NCBI GenBank assembly: GCA_020650975.1
Contig: JAIPMN010001958.1
Span: 1-37,154 of the forward strand
DNA length: 37,154 bases
Source: Apostichopus californicus
Lineage: Eukaryota; Echinodermata; Holothuroidea; Aspidochirotida; Stichopodidae
Reading direction: 5' to 3'
Made by a program: the position numbers and the translations under genes. This document shows, piece by piece, positions 1-11,045 of the stretch (positions are counted from its first letter, which is position 1; the number at the start of each line of letters is the position of its first letter). Under the pieces are notes generated by a model that was given only the letters and a program-made list of their open reading frames with translations, did not search any database and was not told the origin of the DNA.

Positions 1-1584
1 CACACGATTACCATCATATACTGTACCGTAATGTGTACAGTGTGCTATTTCTGAGAGAACCCCATGATTACCATCATATACCGTAACGTGTACAGTGTGC
101 TATTTCTGAGAGAACCCACACGATTACCATCATATACCCTAAAGTGTACAGTGTGCTATTTATGAAAGAACCCACACGATTACCATCATATACCGTAACG
201 TGTATAGTGTGCTATTTCTGATAGAACCCACACGATAACCATCACATACCACAAAGTGTACAGTGTGCTCTTTCTGAAAGAATCCACACGATAACCATCG
301 TATACCATAACGTGTACAGTGTGTTATTTCTGAGAGAACCCACACGATTACCATCATATACCGTAAAGTGTACAGTGTGCTATTTCTTAAAGAACCCAAT
401 GATTACCATCATATACCGTAACGTCTACAGTGTGCTATTAATGAGAGAACCCACACGATTACCATCATATAGTGTAACCTATACAGTGTGCTATTAATGA
501 TAGAACCCACACGATTACCATCGTATACAGTAATGTGTACAGTGTGCTATTAATGATAGAACCCACACGATTACCATCATATACCGTAACGTGTACAGTG
601 TGCTATTAATGAGAGAACCCTCACAATTACCATCACATACCGTAACGTGTATGTGCTATTAATGATAGAACCCACACAATTACCATCATATACCGTAACA
701 TGTATATAGTGTGCTATTAATGAGAGAACCCACACTATTACTATCATATAACGTAATGTGTACAGAGTGCTATTTCTGAAAGAACCCACACGATTACCAT
801 ATTATACCGTAATGTGTATAGTGTGCTATTAATGATAGAACCCACACAATTACCATCATATACCATACTGTGTATATAGTGTGCTATTAATGAGAGAACC
901 CACACGATTACCATCACATACCGTTACGTGTATGTAGTTTGCTATTAATGATAGAACCCACACGATTACCATCATATACTGTACCGTAATGTGTACAGTG
1001 TGCTATTTCTGAGAGAACCCCATGATTACCATCATATACCGTAACGTGTACAGTGTGCTATTTCTGAAAGAACCCACACGATTACCATCACATACCCTTA
1101 CGTGTATGTAGTTTGCTATTAATGATAGAACCCACACGATTACCATCATATACTGTACCGTAATGTGTACAGTGTGCTATTTCTGAGAGAACACCATGAT
1201 TACCATCATATACCGTAACGTGTACAGTGTGCTATTTCTTAAAGAACCCCATGATTACCATCATATACCGTAACGTGTACAGTGTGCTATTTCTTAAAGA
1301 ACCCCATGACTACCATCATATACCGTAGTGTGTACAGTGTGCTATTTCTGAAAGAACCCACACGATTACCATCATATACCATAATATGTACAGAGTGCTA
1401 TTCTGAAAGCCACACGATCACCATATACCGTAATGTGTACAGTGTGCTATTGATGAAACAACCCACACCATAACCATCATATACCGTAACGTGTACAGTG
1501 TGCTATTTCTGAAGAACCCACACGATAACCATCATATACCGTTATGTGTACAGTGTGCTATTTCTGATAGAACCCACACGATTA
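1..1584. repeat. 56-bp satellite array, about 28 units
   Basis: Direct tandem repeat with a consensus unit of about 56 bp. Each unit runs from CACACGATTACCATCATATA through a variable CCGTAACG segment and GTGTACAGTGTGCTATT to AGAACC. The array runs off the left edge and stops abruptly near 1584, inside a unit start. Two unit types differ at one site: TTTCTGA (mostly 1-430 and 960-1584) and TTAATGA (mostly 437-949). Some units lose the CACA start and others carry a 5-bp CTGTA insertion. A three-unit higher-order repeat of about 174 bp is visible at 901-1240. Much unit variation is CG to TG or CA, as expected from CpG decay. Short ORFs across it are by-products, since 56 is not a multiple of three. 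Confidence 0.97.
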
Positions 1585-3925
1585 TGTTACGTCGTCGACA
1601 GAAAACTTTGTTCCCAAGCTTTTCTGCCTTTTCCTAGGTAAACCACAAAAAGAAAAAAATTTGACACAAGTTTACAAGTTTGATGCACGGTTGTAAGAAG
1701 AATGTATGTTTGGTTGAACAACTTTGTCGGCATGTACTACTGTAAGCTAGGTTCGTAATAGCTCTTGAAAACGTTTAGACAGTTGAGAGTTCCTGTCCAG
1801 CCTTGTTTTGCTCACAGCTTTAGACTTTCAGAGTTGTAATCCTCATGAATCCTCTATAAAGGGGGGTGACTTGAAACTATTTATATAAAATGTCTTTTTA
1901 AAGTGAAGAAGACATTGGGTCCCATCTTACAATGTTTCATCGGGATGAACCGTCTACGGCATGTTTTTTTTTCGTTTCTTCTGACATTTCCGGAATTGGG
2001 GCATCCGAACGGTGAAAAATAAATTGCTTGCTTTTGACAAATTTTAAGTGGATTTTATTTTGAAGGTTAACTAACAGTATAGGGCTGCATAATATGCCCC
2101 TTTATTTTTTTTTCTCGTCCTAGCGGCTGGCGATTTTCTCTGTGTGCTCCGCCTTTGGCGGGCCCACATTAAAATGTGTAAGAGCTGCGAGGATGTCCAT
2201 GTCGTTTTGTACTGTGATGCGATATTGTACGTGAGGTCGTCTGCAAATCACATAGTTCTAAGCAGAGCCTCCCATCGGTTAGATTGTCCGTAAGGGGCCA
2301 ATAAGTGATTCCGTGGAATTTTGCTAGATTTATGGGGTTCACATGCACGGAAGGCCGGAAACCTTGCTTAATTCTCCTCACACGCATGCAGCTTCACATT
2401 CACTCGGTGCATGTCTCAGCGAAAATCGTAATCTTCGCAAGTATCGCTTCGTTTGCTAACGAACCACTTTTTGAATTGTTTGAGGGGAAAGTTCAGTTTG
2501 TAGTTTCAGAACTTGTCATCAAAAGTAAGTTAAGTCAATATATACCAAAATATTTTGATCGTAACAGCCTAAATTGTGGATTATTTGGCCATAATGTTGA
2601 TTTCTTTGAGATATCATGCAGTAACATGGTAGTCAAATTAAGCAACAACCGAATTCCGACTAAAACTAGAAAATAGGTTTCATATACGGAGAAGTATCTG
2701 CATCTATGAGCTGGGTAGGTTTTGTTGGAAATTGCACTGAAATTGTTTCTAGGGGGTTTTGGTTCCCATCCCAATCTAGCCGGGTAAGCTTTTGTGCTCC
2801 TTAATGTCATATGCGATGATAAATACATGTCGTTAATATGAAAAGTACACATTGTATCCTGTGATGCATACATCGAAAATCATTTCTAAAAAATAAATTT
2901 AAAATAAAATAAAGAGAAAAGAAATTGCTTATTTCCTTTACTGTTTGTTTCCTTTTCTTGCCATATATTAATAAATATACACAAGCCATCATGCAGACTG
3001 TCTTGTAGCGATACCCTACTTGTACTTGCGTTCTAGCAAAGTTTACCTGACATACTTAATTCGCTTCTCACTTACCTGTCTCCCCACAACCTTAGCACTC
3101 TCATTCTACCGTGCCTAGAACCAACTTGTAACCTTTTAACACATTTGCGCCCTCTCTATGTCCGGGCCCCACCGGTCAATGCCCTCCCTTCTCATTCTAC
3201 CACCCAAACTGCTTGGACGTTCGTTTTGAGTTAGGATTTTTCTCTCCTGTCAATTTCGTATCGGAATTGGATTTTCTTTCAAGGCCTTTCTCTGGCGTTT
3301 TGGATTTATTTGCTGAATTTGGTACTCGCTCATCCACACGGAATTGGTGGTTGTACTTCGTATATACTGCAAGATTTAGTACTTGTATAAACTCATGCTT
3401 GTAAATAGAGACTTGTACCCCCCCCCCCCCGTTCTGGTATATCATTCTAAACAGAATTCTTCTTTCCCCTCTTATCCGAACTGGCTACCTCCTACCCACA
3501 AATATGTCAGCAGGTTTTCATATCTGCATCAACATGTACACCTTGATACTTAATCTCTACGAAATCTCACTGAGTTGGACTGTGTGTGGTTGGGTCTTCT
3601 GGAGAATACACACACTAGACAATAAATATTCATCACGGTTGGACCGTTTGACTGGAACTGGTTTAGAGTATGTCAATGATACAGATATGCAGTGTTCGCT
3701 TTACAGCGGATACTTCTGTGACTGTGTATGCAGTCTAAATTAATGTAACATCAAAATATCAATCAAAGTGTTGCACATTAATATTCCAGATACTTTATTA
3801 ATATAGTTTAAGATGTGTGACAGACTTTATAACAAAGTAACTCAAAAGTTCACCTGATTTATGTCCAGTTTTGTTTTTGCTAAGGTGTGTTATTCTTGCG
3901 GATAATAAATCTAAAGAGTTGAATG
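1585..3925. other. AT-rich non-coding DNA, no recognisable gene
   Basis: Unique-looking sequence after the satellite. The longest open frame (2305-2676, plus strand, 123 codons) resembles no family I know, has no domain signature and overlaps a similar-sized minus-strand frame, so I treat it as chance. A C11-13 run lies at about 3419-3431. The stretch 3000-3530 is somewhat more C/T-rich than its surroundings and could be an old transposon fragment, but I see no termini or duplications to support that. Confidence 0.6.
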
Positions 3926-3929
3926 GGAT

Positions 3930-4155
3930 GTGGCAGGAGGTGGGAGAGGGGAGGGGAGGGGTGGGGTTGGGAGTAATTGTATCTTTCTAGACGTTTGGGG
4001 ATTTCTTACTGATGGAACACTTCCTGGTGTTTACAGCAGACCTGGCATTGACGGACAACTGCTCTTACACTTGCTAAATGTTCCGGGTGGCTTTGTTTAC
4101 CAAACCATGACAAACATCCTATCTCCCCCGCACCCCACCACTCCCTCTCCCCTAA
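3930..4155. repeat. G-rich tract followed by C-rich tract
   Basis: 3932-3972 is a plus-strand G-rich tract with several runs of three to four G, a G-quadruplex-capable pattern. About 150 bp downstream, 4123-4153 is a C-rich tract. The two could pair only imperfectly. A 97-codon plus-strand frame across it is low complexity at its start and not recognisable. Confidence 0.6.
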
Positions 4156-5170
4156 GTTTTACCATTTCCCATCGACCACACGAAAGGACAAAACTGTATC
4201 CAAAAGAGCTTTTACCACATTGAACAAAGGACGACAGAACAACAAGACATGTGGGTCATACCGCACAATGTACAGTATACACGATCTGAATATGTATCAG
4301 GCACTCTTTCAGATGATTCCCACACTGAATGCGTCGAGAAACGGGAAAGATTTCATTCCGGACGCTTAAAATGTCACAATTTTGATATCAGTTACCATAT
4401 TTGAAATATTAAACGAATAGACAGCCACTGACAGGCAAATCAAATTACACGAATTGAATCGAGACTTTAGTTTCCCTTACAACACACGGGAAGATGACGA
4501 GCCCACAGCAAGTTTGACGCACCCACTAATTAGCTGGCTCTAAGATGCCAGGTATGCCAATAGATAAGAAGAAACATAGGAGGAAAAAAAATATAGGAAA
4601 AAAACTATAACAAAAAAATAACGACCTTTGTGTATACATCTATATAAATATATATCTATATATATACCATTTATAACTATAGACCAAAACAGGCTGACAT
4701 TTAGAAAGGCACTTTGATGTTAGAAATAGAAAATTTGCATTTTACTGGAGAGGGAAATCAAGAAATAAATAAAGGACGTAGATATAACAAGCGGTTTTAA
4801 TTTGCAAAAGAACTAATTTATGGCTTAGTACCTGTAGATAATTACTGTATGTACTCAAAATGGACTCAGCTTTATTGCAAATCAAAATATATATATATAT
4901 ATTTTTTTTTGGGGGGGGGGAGGGGATGAAGCAAGAATAACAACAAATTAAGAGGGTAACCTCTAACAAAAAATTAGTGGTGGGAATGTTTCGAGGTCGT
5001 CAGGATTTTCAACAAGCTAAAAGTTGGCTTTTTTTGCGGTAGATCAGCAGCCTGATAAAACTTATTAAAATTCTCTCTCTTGAGAATATGTGAAATTGCT
5101 CAAACTTTGCACAAAGTTTTCAAATGTACTTTCTCATGGTTTAGTTTTATTTCCAGGCCTATACATTATT
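4156..5170. other. AT-rich non-coding DNA with simple repeats
   Basis: No gene seen. 4567-4620 is A-rich, 4635-4675 is a TA/TATC-rich microsatellite, and 4885-4925 is a composite of (TA)n, a T run and a run of about ten G. Such composites are typical of intergenic or intronic invertebrate DNA. Confidence 0.6.
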
Positions 5171-5182
5171 TTCAAAGTAACC

Positions 5183-5547
5183 CAGGAGGGGGAGGGGGAT
5201 GGGGAAAGGGGGGTTGTTATAGTGATTTCACCGGAAGTGATTGTCATGCATGTAGTAAACGGTGTACACGGCACATTGCTGTTCAAAAGTGACAGGTTCA
5301 AAATACCATCAAGAATAAAACTCAAAGACTTTAAAGAGTTGATTGGATGGAAATATCCAGTCCTGAGGGGTTGGGGGGGGGGTGTCTTTGTAATTTGATA
5401 AATTGCCATCTGTATTGTCTGATTACTTGGTAGGTTTGTTGAAATACTTGGCAACAAATGTAAAAAAAAGAAGTTCAACTGTTAAAAGGGAATAGACATG
5501 TATAGTACAATAGGTCACATTTTGATTGTGGGGGGGGGGGGGAGGGG
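5183..5547. repeat. Cluster of three plus-strand G tracts
   Basis: G-rich runs at 5185-5213, 5368-5384 and 5528-5547 (the last a near-pure run of about 15 G) lie within 360 bp. Each contains enough G runs for quadruplex formation. Overlapping ORFs on both strands owe their length to these tracts and are not considered genes. Confidence 0.65.
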
Positions 5548-7080
5548 GAATGGGTAAATTGTTAATCAGGCAATTTACTGGAAATTGAGGTGTATTGTTC
5601 TACAAGGACAATAGTTAAATTGTTAGCCAAAGGTCAGTTGTTATGTACATGTTGGCAATATCATCCTATACTTATTAATTTTGAATGAAACCCAGACTAA
5701 ATACAGTGGGCGTTCCCATTAAAGAAGGCAGACTGTATTTGTAGATGATGAATACTGTTACAGTCCACAGGGAATAGTTTAGTGTTCAGATTTTGCGTAG
5801 GAGCTTAGCCTGGTTTGTTTGTAAGCTTTGAATTTTATCCCTTATAAAACACTAACTCGGTAATTTCCTGTGTAAAAACAAACAGTGCCACATCTTATAG
5901 ATTTGGTATAGCAATTTCACCGTCTTACATAGACCTCTGATGCAAAACTGGATAAATTATTCCCTGTGTCATGATACGTTCCCCCCCCCCTTTTCTTTAG
6001 AACAATGACTCTCTCTGTAATGTACAGAGAATATGTACAAGTACAATGCTGTCTTAAAAAAGTGTACTGGTCCCTATCAAATGTTAGTATACAGTCGCTA
6101 GTTTCGCATTGGCCCACGGCATGGTGCATATACAGTATAATCATATTTCCTTTAAAAAGGATAACATTTATTGGAAATTCCTCAAGGATATGTCGCAAAT
6201 TATCATAATTGTTATTACTATTACTTTTTTTGTGTGTGTGAATTTTTTCTTTCAATTTGTAATATTGAAATTAGACATTAAGTGATAAAAAAAAAGTAAA
6301 AAAAAAGTTCAAAAGGTGAAATTTTTTGAAAAAGTGGGATAGTACAGGTTATGGTGTAAGAGGAGGAATATGCTACCTTACATATCCAGATGTGAAATTT
6401 GATCAAATTGAAGAAAAAAAAAATTGTGAGGTTTTAATTGGACGTTTTCAATATAGGATGGATGGCAAAAAGTGATGGTTTGCCAAAGGAAAAGGAAAAA
6501 AAAGCAAAAGTAAAAGATGAAAAAAGTGGAGAAAAACGTCTGAAGAGGAAAGGCAAGAAGGAGATTAAGCTTAGGGCCTAAATTTCCCGAGGGAAATCAC
6601 GGTGAGAAAGTTCCTCCGAAGTTGAAACTTGAAAGTTTTTTTTCTTTTCGCACAAAGTACGATATTCTCCTGAACTATTTTGGAATAGGTGTTGTGGTAG
6701 ACGAAAGGACCGTTATCACTTTGTAGCTCCTTATATTTGCTGGAAAAATTGCTAGATAAGAGAGAGAGATAAGAGTGAGAGACAGGGGTCACGATGTGCA
6801 AACCTTGTGGAATTCTTTTGTTGATTCATTTTATTAATTTTTCTAATTTTTGATTCATGCTTTAATTGGTTGTTAATTCATTGTTCCGATCTTACATGTC
6901 TTCAATCTGTTAATACACTTTGTCATCTAACTTTAACTAGTATTCAGAATTGTAATGTTCTCGGGGAACCGATCATCATGCACCAAGATCTCTCTATGAT
7001 AAAGTTCTTTAAAGTTTGGGTTTTTTGTCTCCTTTGAACCATTGAAGCTTTATTTTCCGTCAAGTGTGTTAAACTTAAAA
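5548..7080. other. AT-rich non-coding DNA, no recognisable gene
   Basis: Nothing beyond simple sequence: a C10 run at about 5981-5992, an A/T-rich stretch at 6220-6330 with A runs, and purine-rich sequence at 6410-6570. Small frames on both strands show no domain features. Confidence 0.6.
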
Positions 7081-7628
7081 GCTGAAGGTTGTTTGAGGCC
7101 AAGCCACCCCCTCACATGACTCTACAACTTAACCCCTGGTCATTGGTAACTAGTCACACCCACACACTTAAGTGTGCACAATTCAAACAATCCATCCTGG
7201 GGGACTTCCCATAGGGTGCAGCCACGAACCGGCACATGCAACTTTATTTACCAAGTTTACCTCGTAAGCCCCCATTTATAATCTGGGTAAAGAGAGGCAA
7301 TGGAGATAAATCGCCTTGCCCAAGGATACAATGTAAAGATCTGGCCAGGACTCGAGCCTGCAAACCCTTAGATCGCCAGTCCACTGCCTTAACCACTTGA
7401 TCACAACGGATCTGGCCAGGACTTGAACCTGCAGACCTTAGATCACAAGTCCACAGCCTAATAACCACTTGATCACAATGTAATGATCTGGCCAGGACTC
7501 AAACCTACAAACCTTAGATCACAAGTCACAGCCTAATAACCACTTGATCACAACGTAATGATCTAGCCAGGACTCGAACCTGCAGACCTTAGATCACAAG
7601 TCCACAGCCTAATAACCACGTGACCATA
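7081..7628 (-). mobile_element. tRNA-derived SINE with four tandem tRNA-like heads
   Basis: Reverse-strand SINE. The tail and body occupy about 7081-7337 and align throughout with the copy at 10552-10910, including the ACAACTTAACCCCTGGTCAT block and the AGAGAGGCAATGGAG block. The 5' tRNA-like head is present four times in direct order, with GATCT(G/A)GCCAGG at 7338, 7409, 7485 and 7560 (spacings 71, 76, 75). Read on the minus strand, the outermost head (7560-7628) has a perfect B box GGTTCGAGTCC (7570-7580) and an A box TGGTCACGTGG (7616-7626) one base from consensus. The anticodon-loop region reads CTTGTGA, giving a Ser/Thr-like tRNA ancestry with no long variable arm. Compared with its sister copy the body lacks about 34 bp between two copies of a CCTGGG-like repeat. 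No clear target-site duplication was found. It is non-coding. Confidence 0.9.
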
Positions 7629-10200
7629 AGGCTAGCTCTGTTTGCGTCCAGACGTAGTTATTTGTCACTCTCAAGTCACTTCCAAACAAGGAGAATAAGT
7701 TCACATGGAAACTGGGAAATAAAAAAGAAAGAAGAAAAAGCATTGCAAGTAAGGAAGGCCAAAAATGTCACAATTTTTCCTGTTCACAATTGTTCCTGTT
7801 CACAATACATGACAGTCATTCTACCATTCTTGATTAACCCCTCCAGGGTATATATCTGAGGAAGTCAGTTTTAAATCAACCACATATCAACAGTTTTTGT
7901 AATGTCATTTTCCTCGGAATCAGTTTAAATATTAATTAAAACAAATACTTTTGGGAAGGCAAAGAGTTCCGCAGAAGTTCATGAGAGCATCACTTTTCAT
8001 GTCCGTACATAATGAAATGACATTAGAGAAATTGCGTCGTTGCGTGACAAAAGTATGGTCGTTAAAGATTAGTCCCCAGTGGGCAGATCTTACCCGTCTT
8101 TTAATTTGTGGATTGTTCCAGATCGTTCCCAGGAGGGTTTTGGGTGTTCCACGTTTTCCATTTAAAGTTATTATTTCCGTCTCGTTTTGCTGCATTCTCC
8201 TCTTCCACCATGTTTTCTGACATATCTATCTATCTATTTATACATGTATCGAATATAGTTTGGGATTGTAACTGTGTGGCAAGCACACACAAGTTTCAGG
8301 TGCCCTTAGGATATATGCATCTCTATGGTAGGCTACGTTTTTTGTTGTTTTTATACATCAGACAGCCATATATAGACCTTTAAGAAGGGATCTCTTTTGT
8401 TCTTTTCTTTTCCGGGTTTTATTTTTGGCTGATTTTAAATGACTGTAAAATGGCTCGTGATGGCCAAAGTACTTTGTGAACTCTCGGTAAATTCTGACAT
8501 GAGTCGATGTCACGAATGAAGAAGTTGTCGTGACTTCACCAAGATTTGAGTTCATCGATAAAAAAGTGATCAAATTCCCCCATTTAACTTTTGGTTTTTT
8601 TTGCATCAAAAGACATACAAGCGTATAAGATGGCTAATTGTCAAGCTGCACAGAACGGCTTAGGTTTAAAGTACTTTCTTGCGTCGATTTTGCTAAAATT
8701 TTAGATACTTTTCCGTACTTAAATCCCTCATAAAATACTGGTATTTGTTAAGAGATGACAAAGATTCTAGGTTCAATTCATGCAATGAAGAAGTGACGTC
8801 TTTTCTCTATCTGTTCTTTGTTGTTGTAATTTTCCGTTGGTGAACACCTGCACGTGAATAAATCCTCTGTACAGAAATATCTGTGTGATCACAAAAGTTT
8901 GCACAAACAGACAGATTGATGAAGAGTTTTGCAACTTCATGTTCGACTGGGTAAATAAAATAAAAAAATCAAGGAGGGGTACGTGTCTGACTTAAAGCTG
9001 ATCATTTGCAATTGCCATTTTGAGGTAAACTCTTTTTAAAGATTTGGTAAAAACTGCACGTGGCCAAACTGCAAACTGTTGCATTTTGGTCGATGACAAA
9101 AACAGCTGCTTAAAATAAACATCAAACAAAACAAGGTGGAGAGATTAAAGGAATTAAAGAAATGTTTTTTTGAAAAAGTTACAGAAGTTTAAGGTGTATG
9201 AAAACAATTTGTTTGACAAGATTGGAAAATTTGGTCAAAGTTTTTGCAAACGGGTGATCAACTCATGGTGTCACTATGACACTGTAGATGATTCAATGTT
9301 GATGCTACTAAAACTCGTGGTAACAGTCTGTCTAATTTCGTGGGCGTGCCGTGACAGCGCCCTCTGTAGAGTTTCTTCGCGACTGGAGAACCCCGTTAGA
9401 ATTCTTGAGGTTGGCATGACTTAAACTGACCTTTGACTTAGAGAGAACAGTGCCCTGAGAGGTCATCGTATCGCTCGAGACAATGTGCGACCAATGGTGC
9501 TGGATTTGTGAGGGGACCGGTTATCAACTCAATCGCTGATTAAATGTTCAGCTCCTAGTGTTGACATACAGCAACACACGCATCATGTGGGGCATCAATT
9601 GATAATACCCAAAAAGCCACAAAACGTGATTGAGGCAAATATTGAACCTAACAAAACTTGCCAAATTGCATCAAGTTTTGGAATTATTCATGCTCTCTCT
9701 GATTTCTACCCCCAATCTACAGCGGGGTCCGGCTTGCAAAGACATTTCTTAAGACGTATATGACGTCTTTACATGTCATAAAATCGGGTGATTAAAAAAA
9801 AAATCAGAACCTTTCTTTCTCAAGATAACAAATTTGTAGTTTGTTGATCAAAATGGCCATTAAGTCTCTGACCGTCATGATTTGGTTGTAAAAGAGAAAA
9901 GACTGGCAAAAAAGAGTCATGAATTTTGTGTAAGTTTTTACAAGTTTATCATGTTTCGTGGGGTGAAAGAGGTGATTGATCGACCAAAAACATGGAAGGG
10001 TTCGATGTCATGAAAGTTCCAGACGATTTGGTTTGTGCACTGCAGAGTAACCTTCTGGGAATCGTACTGTTGGTCCCTGTGTGTACTCAGGACAGTTTCC
10101 ACAGTAACCCAGGAAACAAAACTGGAATTGAGATAATTATCGTTAAAAGGATAAATTTACAGACAGTGTTATTTCTTTGTCCTCATTTTGACTGCTAATT
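7629..10200. other. AT-rich non-coding DNA, no recognisable gene
   Basis: No gene or complete mobile element identified. Overlapping short frames at 7932-8383 on both strands, and frames at 9170-9424 and 9992-10198, carry no recognisable domain. A small CpG-richer patch lies at 9339-9395 and includes ACAGCGCCCTCTGT. Confidence 0.55.
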
Positions 10201-10464
10201 TTTTGAGGAATGACCCTTTAAACAAGTTATGGTTCATCAATTAAAGTGACTGAACTGTTTAGTCTAATACACATGCCAGTAAGGTCAGTTCCTCAGATGT
10301 GACACAAAACTCATTTGGGATAATATAAAAGACCTTCCATGGGCTCAAGTGAAAGTTGTATTGCACCTGAGGTACTGATGTAATGGTCTGTGTATTAGAC
10401 TTCAGTGTCCAGTCACTTTAGTAACTATTGAATGTGAACTGTTTTAAAGGGTTATTTCTCAAAA
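10201..10464. mobile_element. Foldback MITE (near-complete inverted repeat)
   Basis: The left end TTTTGAGGAATGACCCTTTA matches the reverse complement of the right end, TTTTGAGAAATAACCCTTTA. The pairing continues inward through AAAGTGACTG and GTCTAATACACA on both arms, and more loosely through GTACCTCAGGTG-like sequence to a centre near 10330. Each arm is thus about 130 bp with scattered mismatches and almost no loop. The arrangement is typical of a non-autonomous foldback DNA element; no transposase is present. I could not define a target-site duplication, so the exact ends and superfamily are open. Transcribed, it would form a long imperfect hairpin. Confidence 0.82.
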
Positions 10465-10551
10465 CTTCAACGTGATTTAGAAGTGCGACCTAACCTGCTG
10501 ACAAAAGTGGTGTTTAACTTTCTACAACATAGCAATATCAATAAAGTTAAT

Positions 10552-10910
10552 GTTGAAGGTTTATAGTCTTGTTTGAAGCCAAGGCACCCCTCACACGACT
10601 TTACAACTTAACCCCTGGTCATTGGTAACTTGCCACACACCAAAGTGTGCACAATTCAAACAATCCCCTCCTGGGCACTACAGTGCACCATATCTACATG
10701 ACCCCTGGGGTACTTCCCAAGGGGTGCAGCCACAAACGCAACAATATTTACAAGTTACCTCGCAAGTCCCTATTTATACACCTGGGTGAAGAGAGGCAAT
10801 GGAGAAACAGTGCCTTGCATGAGGACACAACGTAATGATCTGGCCAGGACTCGAACCTGCAATCCTTAGATCACAAGTCCACTGCCTAAAACCACTTGAC
10901 CACAATGCCC
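10552..10910 (-). mobile_element. tRNA-derived SINE, single head, fuller body
   Basis: Minus-strand copy of the same SINE as at 7081-7628. The head (10837-10910) reads on the minus strand with an exact A box TGGTCAAGTGG (10892-10902) and exact B box GGTTCGAGTCC (10847-10857), so the internal RNA polymerase III promoter looks intact. Next comes a linker with CCTTGCATGAGGACACAACG, the AGAGAGGCAATGGAG block (about 10791-10805), and a body ending near TTGAAGGT at 10553. The layout (tRNA head, conserved central block, unrelated tail) fits widely distributed invertebrate tRNA SINEs; the family name is not assigned here. It is non-coding. Confidence 0.9.
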
Positions 10911-10931
10911 ACATGTTTACAAATACATTTT

Positions 10932-11045
10932 ATATATGAAGATCCTGCTAGGATCGAAACGTCAGGCCAACTTACTTTTACACATTCTCTTACACAGGCT
11001 CTAGTGGATTTAAGCAGTTTGCAAACAGTTTGATTTTATTTTGAT
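10932..11045 (+). mobile_element. Truncated hammerhead-ribozyme-like fragment
   Basis: 10940-10960 contains a short hairpin, GATCC-TGCTA-GGATC, followed directly by GAAAC. This is the arrangement of stem II and the GAAA core of hammerhead ribozymes. The upstream core box, normally CTGATGA, reads TATATGA at 10933-10939, so the left side looks truncated or decayed and the motif is probably inactive. The following sequence to about 11045, including GGCTCTAGTGGATTTAAGCA, resembles my recollection of hammerhead-bearing Penelope-like elements and retrozymes. That family link is not proven. No reverse transcriptase or GIY-YIG sequence is present. Confidence 0.4.

Noticed and set aside
160-1473. Several 60-80 codon frames on both strands with repeated peptide motifs
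   Set aside because: They are translations of the 56-bp satellite; the unit length is not a multiple of three and frames drift.
2305-2676. Longest ORF in the window, 123 codons
   Set aside because: No recognisable domain, no supporting promoter or splice signals, overlapped by a minus-strand frame of similar size. Expected by chance in 37 kb.
3000-3530. Possible LTR or LINE fragment
   Set aside because: Composition differs slightly from its surroundings but no terminal repeats, primer site, reverse-transcriptase motifs or duplication were found.
7338-7628. tRNA genes (good A and B boxes on the minus strand)
   Set aside because: The modules belong to a SINE, lack a proper acceptor stem and recur with the same SINE body at 10552-10910.
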